Below, one piece after another: positions 21,997-33,425 of a stretch of DNA of 64,000 nucleotides. Origin of the DNA: Brachionus manjavacas (lineage: Eukaryota > Rotifera > Eurotatoria > Ploima > Brachionidae); contig JAHQIY010000002.1 of NCBI GenBank assembly GCA_019054805.1, forward strand, positions 7,130,001 through 7,194,000, in the 5' to 3' direction. The translations under genes and the position numbers were made by a program. The notes under the pieces were generated by a model. The model had not been told where the DNA came from, made no database searches, and worked only from the letters and a program-made list of their open reading frames with translations. Within the stretch, counting starts at the first letter, position 1, and every line of letters begins with the position of its first letter.

Positions 21997-23595
21997 CTAT
22001 TTATTTCTAAAATCTTCGAACAATTCTTCAATTCTGATGTTAAGAGATTTTATGAGATTTATAGTTTGTAGGGAAGCTTCGATTGATTGAATTTGTTCTT
22101 TTTTGGTCGGTTCAGGGGTTAATTCGTGATTGATTTCTATTGTTTTTTTAATTTCTGAACATTTTTCGGACTCATGTAACAATTTTTTCAATTCAATAGA
22201 ATAAAAAGTTTGATTTTCTTCACAGGTAGACTCAATAAAATGAACATATCCAGTGACTTGACTCTTTAATTGTGAATGAATGCCAGTTCTGTCAGTTTTA
22301 TCTTTTAGCAAAATCAACCGAATTAGGCTCAAAAGTGAAATGACCAGTGATGACTCTTTGACCACATCCAATTTTTTGCTGTCCATAACAAGAGCAAAAA
22401 TTTTTTTTAAATTAGATTTTTTTGACACATAAAAGTCTTCATTTAAATTAATCGATTGGTTCACTTCCTCCTTGAGCAAGTACATCAGATAAGACAACAC
22501 ATAAGTGTTCATTGACTCGAATCCTTTGGAATAAAAATTGTAAAAATATATTATAAAATGAAATCTGGCTTCTCTAGTGAATAGGCTGAATACTGTTTTG
22601 AGAATTTGGTTCGATAGCTTACGACTAGACTCGAACTGAGCATGGACACTTGCTCGAAATAAAGATTCAAAGAGTTCTACTAGAGGACCGAATTCGAGGT
22701 ATTCTTCGGTAAGTACTTTTTGGTCAGGTCTCTCGGCTAAAAGTTTAGTTGCTAGTAGACCAGAATTGACAAAAAGTTCATTATTCAAGTCATCAAACAA
22801 ACGATTGAGAGTCTTTAGAAATTCACCGAAAATAAAAATATTTTGATAGACTTTCGGAAAATTGAGGTAGTCAAAATCTACTCTGGATTGTTTGACTAGA
22901 ATATAACTTGTGAATAGACTTAAGGCTCTTTTGTCAACTTCACTTTTCTTTCCTTCTAATTTAATTATTAAATTGAATAAATTTTTATTTATACTTTTAA
23001 TAAAATCAACTTTTTTTTCAATAATCAATTCTATTTTAGGATCAAGAAGATTGTTTTTATAAACATGCTTAAGCAGTTCGATTAAAAATGTTGTCATCAT
23101 TTCTTTTAATTGAACAGATTCATTGAATCTTTGTACCAGACTGGAGAGAAAGGCGAGAACTAGCTCGATTAGTGTTTGGTATTCCCCGGACGGAATTCGA
23201 GAGAGGTGCTTGTTGAATAGGTTAAAAATGCTTTTGAGGGAAGAGGTCAAAAATTTAATGTTACTTTTGAGAAAAATTGTCTGCATGAGATCGATGAAAT
23301 GATCGAAATTTCCGCTTTTTAGGAAAAGCTCCGAATTTTCTAGGTAAACTAGATAAATCTCTTTCGGGTTTGCGTAAAATTCACACAGCTGTTGGTTTAT
23401 TGTTTTTAAGAAATCGACCAATTCACTTCGATCTGCAGTCGAGTATTTGTTAAGATATGTGCTGAAGAGCAGCGCTAAGTCCCAGCTAAATTCGAATTTA
23501 AAATTTTCATTTTCAGGATTGAAATAAATTGTTTGAAAATTTTTTATATCATTTTGTTCCAACGCTTTTTCTAGCGTTCCATAGACTTCCATCAC
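21997..23595 (-). CDS. GLMN: Glomulin-like protein
   Basis: A 532-codon single-exon gene. It is an all-helical, HEAT-like protein. C-terminal landmarks match glomulin: SLIRLILLKDKTDRTGIHSQ aligns with the family's LLRYLVIKD....TG, followed by SIELKKLLHESEK and the final ASLQTINLIKSLNIRIEELF, like the ALFTFDLIESVLARVEEL end of vertebrate glomulin. The length is close to vertebrate glomulin (about 594 aa). Known glomulin binds the RING protein RBX1 and masks its E2 site, limiting cullin-RING ligases in the cytoplasm. RBX1-contact residues cannot be confirmed without alignment. The AATAAA at the end of the gene overlaps its TAG stop (AATAAATAG). COQ9 follows 94 bp downstream on the same strand. 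Confidence 0.72.
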   Translation of the reverse strand: MMEVYGTLEKALEQNDIKNFQTIYFNPENENFKFEFSWDLALLFSTYLNKYSTADRSELVDFLKTINQQLCEFYANPKEIYLVYLENSELFLKSGNFDHFIDLMQTIFLKSNIKFLTSSLKSIFNLFNKHLSRIPSGEYQTLIELVLAFLSSLVQRFNESVQLKEMMTTFLIELLKHVYKNNLLDPKIELIIEKKVDFIKSINKNLFNLIIKLEGKKSEVDKRALSLFTSYILVKQSRVDFDYLNFPKVYQNIFIFGEFLKTLNRLFDDLNNELFVNSGLLATKLLAERPDQKVLTEEYLEFGPLVELFESLFRASVHAQFESSRKLSNQILKTVFSLFTREARFHFIIYFYNFYSKGFESMNTYVLSYLMYLLKEEVNQSINLNEDFYVSKKSNLKKIFALVMDSKKLDVVKESSLVISLLSLIRLILLKDKTDRTGIHSQLKSQVTGYVHFIESTCEENQTFYSIELKKLLHESEKCSEIKKTIEINHELTPEPTKKEQIQSIEASLQTINLIKSLNIRIEELFEDFRNK

Positions 23596-23760
23596 TTGCG
23601 AACAAAATTTTATATAATGAAAAATGTTTGGAATTATATAATTTTCAAAATTTTAGATTTTTTCTACATTTGTATACAAATGTGTTAAAAAGAAATAAGC
23701 TTTAAAATAAACTTTATTTTTGTTCTTTTTCGGATTTTTTGAAGTTTTGTTTTTAAAATT

Positions 23761-23822
23761 TTTTTGATTTTTTAGCGTCTTTTTATTTTTTTGATTTCTT
23801 AGCGTCTTTTTATTTTTTTTTT
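23761..23822. repeat. Short tandem repeat, T-rich
   Basis: Two copies of a unit of about 31 bp, TTTTTTGATTTYTTAGCGTC followed by TTTTTATT, lie in the upstream region of glomulin. The 23596-24136 stretch otherwise holds nothing recognisable. Confidence 0.6.
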
Positions 23823-24136
23823 ATTTCAAAAAAAAATCAAAGCAACTAAAAAATTAGCAAAAATCTAAAGGAAAATATTTTTTCTTATCTGGTGGCATGA
23901 TTAAAATTCTGTCTTTTTTAGACAGCCACAAAATTTGCACAGTGAAGATTAGCCTAATTTTACATATCTTTCGAAAAAAATGATAAAAACAAAAAGTAAA
24001 ATATTGAGGAATTGTGAAATTTAGAAAAAATTGGACAAAAATTTTTCTTTGAAAGTATTTAAAAAAAAAAATCTGAAAAAAATATTGAAAATTGAAATTT
24101 GATTTTAATTTTTTCAAAAAAATCTTATTTTGATTT

Positions 24137-25335
24137 GGTTTAATTATTTGTGTTTGAATTACAAAATGAATCCAATGTTGAACCAACATTGAAAAAGTGC
24201 GATGCTTCAAATATTTTTTTGAGTTTCAAATAAAAAAATAATTTTAAGTTAATATTGCAAGCATGAAAAACTTGGTATTTTTTATGAATTTTGACTTTAG
24301 GTTTGTGATATGATGATCCTTAAGATAATATTTGTAGTTTAAAAAACTATCTACGCTCTGTTTTCCATTTTTTATCAATTGAGTATTTGTTAAAAGGCAC
24401 CAAACGAAAGTAAATTATCACCAAAGTCAAAATTTTATTTAGAAGAAAACAAAGTTTTTCGTGTCTAGTCGGTTAGGTGAACCAAAGTTCACTTATTATC
24501 CGATAGATTCTTGTTCTCAGGTATGATGACATATTAGTTCATCTAATCTAAAAATTGTTGACATTTAGAAAAGCTAATGTAATAATAAAAAATAAGATAG
24601 AAAAATAATTACATAAAAAATCTAAAGTTTGGCGGAGTAGGTAAATTTTGCGAAATAGATGAATCTTGGTTCCCCCAAAGTCAAACACTTGAAGGGTGAA
24701 AAATTTATTTTAATTTTCTTTAATTTTTATTGTTTTATGCTGAAAGGCAAAGATTCAAGTAAAGAGCGCATTTGGGTATTTGAGATTGTTGAAAGGGTAA
24801 TACCCAGTCAAACAGATCACAGCAAATGCTAGGCTATTTCTAAAGCTCCTTCAAATTAAAAATCTAATTATTATTAACTAATTTTTATATCAGTTTCGAG
24901 AATTAGGCATTCTATTTAATAGTTTTATTCAATTTGTTCACATAATCTAAAAAATGGTCGTCTAATTCCATTTTTAACAAAAAAATTGGGTAAATCAATA
25001 GTTCACAAAACCTGAGAACAAGAATTTTTCGGATAATTAGTGAACTTAGGTTCACCTAACCGACTAGATCCAGTTTTTCAACGATTGAATATAAACTTTA
25101 ATCTAATGAATTATTTAACTATTTTTTTTTATTTTTTTATTTTTATTCATTTTTTTTCTTTATATTATTTTACTTTATTTTTAGTTTTTTCATATGTTTT
25201 TATTCTGAAGGAGAATTTGCTCCGTAAAAAATAAATAACTGAAGTGTTTTAAATCAAATATTTGAAACATCGCACTTTTTTAATGTTGTTTCAACATTGA
25301 ATACATTTTGTAATTCAAACACAAAAAATTAAACC
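24137..25335. mobile_element. Long-TIR element, full copy of about 1.2 kb
   Basis: Ends are inverted: GGTTTAATTATTTGTGTTTG on the left against CAAACACAAAAAATTAAACC on the right. Inverted matches continue through AAAGTGCGATG..TCAAATA near 24195 and its complement near 25250. A second inverted block lies at about 24460-24520 and 25010-25072 (TCTAGTCGGTTAGGTGAAC; GAACAAGAAT). The middle, 24690-24900, is unique and noncoding. A truncated relative lies at 12596-13325, and terminal scraps lie at 28480-28610, 32940-33000 and 33390-33425. It is nonautonomous; the superfamily is unknown because no clear target duplication was found. Confidence 0.82.
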
Positions 25336-25351
25336 ATTTTTTATTTAATTT

Positions 25352-25931
25352 TTAATTTAAATTACAACCACATGACTTTAAAATTCGATCTATAATTTTG
25401 TCTGTTTCAAATCCTTTTGTTAATTTTTTAGTTTCGGATTGTTTTTTTTTTAATGAACTCACTATCGTGGGAGAGATCTAAAATTATTTTCCTAAAAAAT
25501 TAAATAAAAAAAGATTAAAATTAAATTATAAACGAAGAAATATTTTTATCAATCAAATACACAACTGAATTTAATTGTTTTTAAAAAATTAAAATTTGTA
25601 GTACGTCTGTACCCATTTTTAAATGAGAATTTGGATCTTAAGAAAAATATTTATTAACTCGAATAAATGAAAACTATTGTCTTTAATAAAATATGTTTTA
25701 TTTTTTGTTTAAAAAAAAATTGATGATAATATTTGAATCTTTTAAGTTTGAGTCATAATTAATAAAAAATTTTGTTAGTATTTTTTGATCAAAAATTATT
25801 TTTAAAGAGTTGTAAATCTGTCCTTTTTTATTTCCAATTGAACGGCTAATTCCAAGTACCCTATTTAAAACATATTGATGGCGGCTAGTTCGAGGTCTGT
25901 CACTAAACTGTTTTTGTTTTCCAGGTGCCAT
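25352..25931 (-). CDS. Small unidentified gene, probably two exons
   Basis: Exon 1 starts MAPGKQKQFSDRPRTSRHQY and stays open for 77 codons, though only the first 37 or so look protein-like. A strong acceptor at 25478-25479 (TTTTAG) opens a last exon, 25477-25352, reading SEFIKKKQSETKKLTKGFE then IIDRILKSCGCNLN and stop. The donor of exon 1 could not be fixed, so the joined protein is uncertain. The product would be small, basic and probably nuclear or ribonucleoprotein-like. I do not recognise the family. The stop lies only 17 bp from the end of the neighbouring transposon, whose edge may supply the AATAAA (minus strand, about 25345-25340). Confidence 0.4.
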
Positions 25932-26930
25932 GATTTAAAGGCTATTTTAAATATTTTATTCGTTAAATCACAAAGAAAAACAAGCTCAGCAAAATAACAA
26001 CAAAATGAAATATATTTAAAAAGAGAATAACACAACAAATTTGGATCCATTTTCTATGACTTTAAGGATCTAACCATAGAATCAGTTTTATATCATAAAT
26101 TAGACTGGCAACTTAAGTTCTAAGCTATTCTAGGATTTTTATTATTTTTATCAGCAATTAAAAGCGCCAGCCGCTAACAATATCTTTGTTTTATTTAATT
26201 AGATTTAAAATTTCTAGAATGGAATAAATAATCAATACAAAAAGATTTACAAATACATAATATGCTTTGTAGGTTTTTCCAGCGACTAAGTTTGGAAGAC
26301 ATAAAATTTTTATCAGCTGATACATTTTGCAGAACGAGTTTTCATCTGGAGAAATTTTTTTTATCAATTTTCAATTTATATTTTTGTTTTTAGTTCTAAA
26401 AATCAATCTCTCTTTAAGGGACTAATTTGATTTTCATTTTGTCAAGATCTACTCTATTAAATGTTAATTTTCGAATATTAATATTTCTTTAATAAGAAGA
26501 AGCATATTTTATGAATGTTTATCTGTAGATCACATTTAGATATTTAATAATTTTAAAATTTAATTTTATCTCTTTCTTACTCTCACTTGGCACAATCAAT
26601 TCCATTTTCGAGAATCTCGTCTAATCTTTCTCTTTTTGAAATAAATCTCTTTATAATAGAAAGAGTAAAAAAAAGTTATGAAGACTTATTTAATAAATTA
26701 GAAAAATTGGGTTAAAATTTGGCTTTTTACAGAACTAAATTATCTTAATTAACAAAAAAGTTATTGAAACTGTTCTGAATTGAAAATATTTAAATATAAA
26801 ACAAATATTAAATTTTATTGTTTAGAATAAAATGAAGTTTTTTTTTTTTTTCAATAAAAAATGATATTTAAATTAAAAACATGATTATAAAAACAATTTT
26901 ATTACATTTAAAATAATTAAATTTTTTGAT
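25932..26930. other. AT-rich intergenic region
   Basis: No gene, RNA or repeat family is recognised between the small gene and the 3' end of the TFIIE-beta gene. Confidence 0.45.
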
Positions 26931-27738
26931 TTAAATTGAAGATTTCTTTAGTGCAGGGTCATATTCTGTTAGTAATGAGCCCAAATGGTCATTATGCTTT
27001 TTTGACTGACGACCTCTTTGGGATGGTTTTTTCTTTCCGCCTATAAGAGCTTGATTTTTTCCCTCGAGGCCATCTTTCATCGATGTAATTCCTTTATTTT
27101 CCAAGTATTCGTCTATTTTTTTCTCATCCAAACCATCAACAGCCACATCTCTCCAGTATTTTACAATTTCTTCATCGAGTTGTAAATTTTCAGCTGACTT
27201 GGTATCGTTATAAAAGAAAACTTTCTTTTTCGCCTTTCCGGGCATTACCACAATATCGCTATTCTCACCGAGCTTTTTATTCACTCTTTCAAACTCTTCA
27301 GTTGTCATCGATTCCTGCACATCATCGACAAGTAATCCACCAAGTCCTTTGATTTGATGATCTTTAATCAAGTTAATCAAGTCTCTTCGGTTTCTGATCG
27401 GAAATTTAGGCTTGAATGTGTACTTTCTAACACCTTCTTCTATTATGGTCTCTAATTTGGGATTATTACAAAGCATCTTTACAAATTAATTAATTTTAAT
27501 TTAAAAAGTTTTTTTATTAAAAATTTGAAAAACCTGAGTGTCCAAGGTCATGCGAGATTTGGTATTCAAATCAATAATTTGGAGTTCATCAAGGATTTCT
27601 TCCAAACTAATCGGATAGTTTTCATTCCTTTGAAAACGTTGCTTGAAGGAAATTGCTTTTAATTTGAACCTTAACGCAAAGATTTTTTGTTCTTACCTTC
27701 ATGTGCATTATTATCTTTGGAAAGGCTTTTTGTTCCAT
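26931..27738 (-). CDS. GTF2E2: Transcription initiation factor IIE subunit beta
   Basis: I assemble exons 27738-27697 (possible start), 27641-27534 and 27476-26931. Borders and phases agree, giving 231 aa. Conserved TFIIE-beta features are IIMHMKQRFQR, NYPISLEEILDEL, MLCNNPKLETI, YTFKPKFPIRNRRDL, GLGGLLVDDVQES, KKKVFFYND, LDEEIVKYWRDVAVDGLDEK, IDEYLENKGI and KKHNDHLGSLLTEYDP. These cover both winged-helix domains and the C-terminal tail. TFIIE-beta pairs with TFIIE-alpha in the pre-initiation complex, recruits TFIIH and acts near the melting promoter. Human TFIIE-beta has about 60 more N-terminal residues. Here the first Met is at 27738, or a further 5' exon was missed. Confidence 0.88.
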
Positions 27739-28479
27739 TTTGACAGGGGCGAGTTTCTTGAATATTTTGCTTTTACAGAAAAATTAGAAATTTTTTATTT
27801 CAAAATTTGTGAGCATAATTTCAAATCATTTATTCTTTTGCATTTATTTTATGAATTATGAAATTATATGTATTTGTTGAAAAAATTTTATTAATTTTGA
27901 AGCTGAATTCTTAAATAGATATTTCTAAAAGCAATGACTTTAATGGACAAAAAAATCTATTAAAAAAATTTGACACCAAAATTATGAATTTGGTCCTTAA
28001 AGATTTTTTGACAATTTTGTTTTTTTTGAAAAAGCTGATGAAAAATTTTATTCATTACGAATTTTGAACCATTTATTCTTATTAATAAACAATTATTATT
28101 AATTTTAAAAAATTTAGTTATTTCAGACAAAAACTGTGCTTTCCAATTTTTTAAAGATAATTAAAATAATTAGTGTATACGTTGATAAAAAGACTAAAAA
28201 ATTTTTTTAAATTCTGAAATTATGTTATAGATTGGGTTTTTTATGGCTCTTTTTAAGTTATTTGACTTAAGATTTCAAAATATTGAAAATTGGTTTGTTT
28301 TATAATAAAATCAACAATGATTTGATTATCAATCATTTAATTCGATAATTAATTTTATGTTACTGGATTAAAGTTTAAAATTTAAAAAAAAAATTTCAAT
28401 ACTTATTTTTATATCCTTAAAATAAAAATTAAACTCGTTCTGTTTCACCAATAAGTTTAATTTCAAATATGAAAATGTT
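27739..28479. other. AT-rich intergenic region upstream of GTF2E2
   Basis: Nothing recognisable. It should hold the promoter and perhaps a first exon of the TFIIE-beta gene. Confidence 0.4.
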
Positions 28480-28610
28480 TGCAATATTCATTTAAAATTA
28501 TTTTTTTGAAACTGAAAAAATATTTGAAACATGCAATGTTATTTTTACTTTTGCAATGCTATTTTAACATTTTGTAATTGAAACTCAAAATATTAAATCA
28601 AATTGATTCA
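28480..28610. repeat. Terminal scrap of the long-TIR element family
   Basis: It contains AAATATTTGAAACATGCAAT, then TTTTGTAATTGAAACTCAAA and ATTAAATC, a diverged version of the right end of the 24137-25335 element. No second end was found. The following 28611-29221 is AT-rich. It includes TTTATTTGTTTTATCTGTAC near 28896, a short repeat also found (inverted) near 53710. Confidence 0.5.
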
Positions 28611-29221
28611 TTTAATTTTAAAAATCTTTGTATTAACTACTGTACCTTATTTTATTTTTATTTCGATTCTAAATAATCTTTAATGTTTAAGGTCCAAGAA
28701 CTTTATTAGATCTTGTCTTGATTTTACCGAAAAACCAATTACCGTTAGCATTCTTGTTCGATATTACTTTAGACGATTAATGTAAGTTTATATAATTTTT
28801 CGTAAATTACATGTTCTAAGTCTGGTAGACTTAGATTAATTCTTTAATCGGCAAATATTTTGTCTATCGACTTTATTTTAGTGATTATTATTTATTTATT
28901 TGTTTTATCTGTACCGACCTTAAGCTCCTTCTTATTAAAAAAAATAAAAATAAAAATAACATAATATAAAACAAAAAATATAAAGAAAAAATAAGATAAA
29001 ATTAAAATAAGTTAAATATATAACAAAAGACAATTAAAGTTGATAATTTATAAGAGTGAAATAATGAAATCTAGTTTACTTATAACTGATTGTTAAATGA
29101 GATTTAAATCAAGAGACGAAGAGACGATTTAAACCAATTTTCTGGTTTACATCGACCTCGCATTCAAGTAATCAACCAAATAATTATTTGACAAAAGCAT
29201 CGTGGGTACTTTGGAAATGAA

Positions 29222-31250
29222 AAACTAGCCCGTGAATTTTCTGCTAGACACTGGAACGGTTAGTACAATAATAGCGAAGCTAAATTGGAACCATTGCAAG
29301 AAACCAGGTGCAGCCCTAAAACCGTTGGATGAAACTTTAGAGGCTTGTGTTGGAGGCCCTGTTAAAGTAATTGGAAAGAGAAGATGTTCCGTGAAATTGA
29401 TAGGTTTTGAAAGTGATGTGAAAATACTTGTAGTGGATGAACTGGTAAACGACTGTCTGCTAGGGTTAGACGTCGCATTTAGACTCGCAGACATATAGGA
29501 CTATCTGGAATGCATCAGGTAAGCGCTGTCACAAAAAAATTCAGGAAAAACTTTAACTTGCAAATTAAAAAAGGGAAAAACGGTCCTCGGATTGGTGCCT
29601 GATCTCGAACATGATAATCCCGGAACTGTGGAAAAATCGACGAATATCGCGACCGAAAATTTTACAACATAGAAGTAAATGGTCAAAGACGAGTTCTCAG
29701 ATAAAAGCAAAGGAAAAATTCGGCTGTGTTTCGATTACCGGATACTAAATGAGGTTATCATAAAGGAAAGCTCCCCACTACCATAAATAGAAACATTGAT
29801 TGTACTGCTGAACGGAGCGACTAAATTTTCAAAATTCGATTTAACTTCGGGCTTTCATTAGATTAGTTTTATTAAGGAGGACAAGCTAAAAACTGCATTC
29901 ATCACCGAATTTGTGTGTTTGAATTCAACGTCATGTCATTCGTGCTAACATATGCAACATCGACGTTTAATCGAACCATGTAAAAATCACTAAAGGGAAT
30001 CTTGAACGTTTTTTGCATTGTCTATTTGGACAACATCATTATTTTCTCGAAGAAGTTGGGGAAGCATAACATTTATGTTCCGACAGTGCTTGAGCGGATC
30101 CGAGCTGCATTGCTAAAAAAATAATTGGGAAAAGTATCATCCATTGAATATCTCGGCCATGTCATCTGTAATGGCACTGTTAAGCCCTAACTAAGTAAAA
30201 TAGAAGTTTTGTTCAGATACGAAAGACCTAAGCAGCTAAGAAGAAAACGACTTGGACACCTTGGGGTAGATAAAACAATCGACAGGATAAAACATAGGTT
30301 CTACTGGCTAAAAAAACCTAAAGGATGTAGCAGAGTATATTCAGCAATGTGATCAATGCGCATTGGTAAAAGCTTTAAGAAGTTATACCAGGAAGCTTAT
30401 AGTTCCGATTCGGTCCGGCAGATCATTCTATTTAATAACATGGGACATCTTAGGTCCGTTACCACGGACAGATATTTATTATCTATACATCCTGGTTTTT
30501 ATTTGCCACTTTTCAAAATATGTTGAGTCGTTTCCGCTTAAGTCTCAAAAGCAGAAGATTTGGCGAATTTTTTAATTCAATTTATTTACCGACAAGGTGT
30601 ACCTGAAGCTGCGCTGTCAGATCGAAGAACCAATTTTAAATCCGAACTGATGAATCAGCTTTATGAGTTATTAGTTATCCAAAGATCTGCGTACCATCCT
30701 CAATGAAATAGGGAAACCGAAAGACTCAACCGCACTTAAGAAACAATGTTGGCATACTATGTAGCCGATTGACAAAGGGAATAAGACCTGACTTAGGAGG
30801 CGTCGCATATAACACCGTTGTGCACTATACGACGGGTTTAAAACGTTCGAAGTCATTATGGTCGAAAGCCGAAGCTATCCGTTGATATGTAGTTCCCTGC
30901 CCCTGACCTGAATTTAATTTAGATGTCCTGTCATATGCAAGTAAAGTCCGGGCTGATCTGCTCAGATGTTATGAGACCGTAGCCCGAAATTGAAACTTCA
31001 AGTTGAATAAATTTAAATTCTACGCGGACCGAAATGTGAGGCGATATGGCTACGATCTCGGGGACATGGCCTACTTGCTGAAACAAGCGACCAAAAAGGT
31101 TGTGCCAGAGTAACTGAGCCATGGAAAGGGCCTTTCACTGTTGTCAAAGTCCTAAGTGAGAAAAATTACCTGATCTGGTCCGCCGCTCACCAACGGGGGT
31201 AAACCGAAAGAAACTGTGCGTCCCATAAAATCAAGAAGGCCACCAGATCG
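29222..31250 (+). mobile_element. Gypsy-like LTR retrotransposon pol fossil
   Basis: Parts lie in canonical order on the plus strand: an aspartic-protease-like region (29230-29500, with a LLDTG core), reverse-transcriptase motifs (about 29720-30130), and integrase (zinc-binding and catalytic-core-like segments, about 30230-30900, with GHLGVDKT and WDILGPLP). It is broken many times. It is GC-richer than its surroundings, so it has not fully adopted local composition. No paired LTRs were recognised. An old, dead element. The 19800-21060 gag fossil may be from the same family, but this cannot be shown. Confidence 0.8.
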
Positions 31251-31399
31251 TAGCAAAATACATAATTACATATTTAAAAAAAAAAAATTAAGATAAGTTA
31301 AAAAAAAACTTTTTTTAAGACAAGTATGCTTTCTTATAGCATGTTAAAAGAAAAAAAATAATAAAAAAATTTAAAATTCAAGTCTAAAAAAAAATAAAA

Positions 31400-32110
31400 A
31401 AGAAATTTTAAATAGATCCACAACTTTGTAAGAAGGAAAAAGTACCGTCTGAGGGCCGAGCCGAACCCAGACCCACAATGCGCAGTTTTACTCGAAGTGC
31501 AGTGGAAGATAGGATCTTGACTAATGGTGGTCGCAAAGGTGGTGGACTACTGAGACGCCGCATTGTTGAAAGACGTCCCACTCCACTTTTGCTCGTGACC
31601 ATGAAAAAGATCCAGAAGAAAAGATTGCTTCTCGAAATGATCTGATCTCTTTGATGGGCAGCTAATGGCTTGTGGACCGGAAAACTATAATTTCCTGTTG
31701 GTTCCCGATAAGCGTACACCAGGAGCCAACATATCGGAGCCAGTCGGAAAAGAGAACCCCCGCAAAATCAACCAACAGGGAGACGGAAAATACAATGGAA
31801 AACACATTCGTCTCCACACCGGATCGGGAAATTCATATGTACCCCGACTCACAGATCAATGTCGGATAGATAATAATATTCGATAAAATTAGCGCACGCA
31901 AGATGTAATGTTTTCATTAGTACTTTTTGGCCCGTCTACCCGATCCTTTCGGAAGACGTATATGAGAAGCTATTTATGCTCCTAGATAAATAAAACGCTG
32001 ATGGTTAAGTTAATCATCTTTCCAGTGATACTGACAAAGATGTCGCTTATTCACATCTTCTCCCGCTTTTATAAAGCGAATGCTAGGGAGCTGTCGAACA
32101 TTGTGACCAC
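31400..32110. mobile_element. GC-richer sequence 3' of the Gypsy fossil
   Basis: About 700 bp with composition like the Gypsy fossil and unlike the rest of the window. It has short open frames on both strands without recognised domains. An AATAAA lies near 31986. It may be the 3' non-coding or LTR region of the same fossil, or a separate element. Confidence 0.4.
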
Positions 32111-32279
32111 TGCCTTTGGTCAGAGTATATTGATATTGAACTATATGATTTTAGTTATGAAATCGTTTTAAAAAAATTACAAAACCTATATCAAAATACA
32201 TCATGTGGTGTAGCTTCATCCGTTATAATTTAAAAACTGTGCAGAATCTGTTCCTTTAACTTTGATTTTCAGAGTATCT

Positions 32280-32830
32280 TTATCCAATAGTCAGCTTCAA
32301 GTAGAAGTCAGATCAGCAAATATTACCCCACTGTTAAAAAATATAATAATTCAATGCCGAGGAATTATCATCCTGTGTCTATAACTTCTATTCGGTGCAA
32401 AATTATGGAAATCATAATAAGAAAAATCAAGAATAAATCAAGTGATAGAGTGTACAAACAGAGCAAATCAAATATTAGGTCGCATCAGGAAATCATTCGC
32501 TCGTTTTGATTATAAGTTATTTCAATCTCTCTATTTTACTTTTGTTGGTCCTCTTTTGGAATTTGCGGGGTCTCCAAATCATTAATCTGACTGTGAGAAT
32601 GTTGAAAGAATTCAATGCAGAGCTCCAAAATTTGTTTTTTCAAATATATACAAACCGTTTGAAAACAGATTGAAGGCTTTGAACAATACAAATCTGGTTG
32701 AAAGGAGAAAAAAAAGTGATCTAATTAAATTATACAATTTCATGCATGGAACATAATTGGTTTAAAAAAGTACCAATTTTAATAACACAAAAAACCAAGG
32801 ATAAAAACGACTACCACTACTACATTATGA
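32280..32830 (+). mobile_element. LINE fragment with internal deletion, same family as 4862
   Basis: The first part reads PRNYHPVSITSIRCKIMEII (start of the RT domain). It then jumps to the end of RT and the tail: TNRANQILGRIRKSFARFDY, FQSLYFTFVGPLLEFAGSP, SDCENVERIQCRAPKF and LVERRKKSDLIKLYNFMHG. The catalytic centre (FADD) is missing. In-frame stops occur after SPNH and after MHGT. It ends near 32830 without a 3' UTR. Confidence 0.8.
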
Positions 32831-32939
32831 ATAATTTCGCTTGTATGAAACAAAAGTAACATAAAACTTAAATATAATTAATTTGAGTGTAAAATTTTTA
32901 AAACTAAATTAACATCAACAATATTATCGTTAGTTGAAT

Positions 32940-33425
32940 AAATAACAAATATTTGAAACAACGAATTTTGTCAATATTATTTCAACATTTAATAGTGTAA
33001 CACTATTAAATAAATTGAAAGTTTCTAGATCTAAATCATTATTCAAAACCGAAACTGAAAATAAAACTAAAATATAACATATAAATGAATAATTAATTAG
33101 AAGTTTAAAATTTTTTAAATTTTTTTTACTGTTTAATTTAAATTTATTTTGCAAAAATTAAAACCCTTGTATCTACAAACAAACTTGTATGTATAAATTA
33201 TTTTTTTAATTGAAACTAAATTAGCTAAAATATTATGCTTTTATCACTAATTTGTATCATTAATTGTGTCTTTCATTTTACTTTTTAATTTTAATACATC
33301 GTCAGAATTGGCGTTAAATGAAATAAATAAATAAATAAATATATAAAGAGAGACACAAACACATAGGTACGGAAGGTGTTACAAATATTGGAAAAATTTT
33401 GTAATTCAAATACAAAAAATTAAAC
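32940..33425. repeat. Element scraps and an AAAT microsatellite
   Basis: Bases 32940-33000 (AAATATTTGAAACAACGAAT, later TTTCAACATTTAATAG) and 33390-33425 (TTTTGTAATTCAAATACAAA, AAATTAAACC) resemble the right end of the long-TIR element. Between them, 33296-33345 reads CATCGTCAGAATTGGCGTTA, then GAAATAAATAAATAAATAAA. The small hairpin followed by (AAAT)n looks like a LINE 3' tail. Similar tails lie at 56622-56652, and perhaps 4688-4730 and 43650-43690. Confidence 0.45.

Noticed and set aside
23854-24210. A 118-codon minus-strand frame rich in Phe and Lys
   Set aside because: It is AT-rich low-complexity sequence that runs into the terminal repeat of the element at 24137.
25040-25234. An open frame inside the long-TIR element
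   Set aside because: It is mostly Phe/Tyr/Ile low complexity and overlaps an inverted arm.
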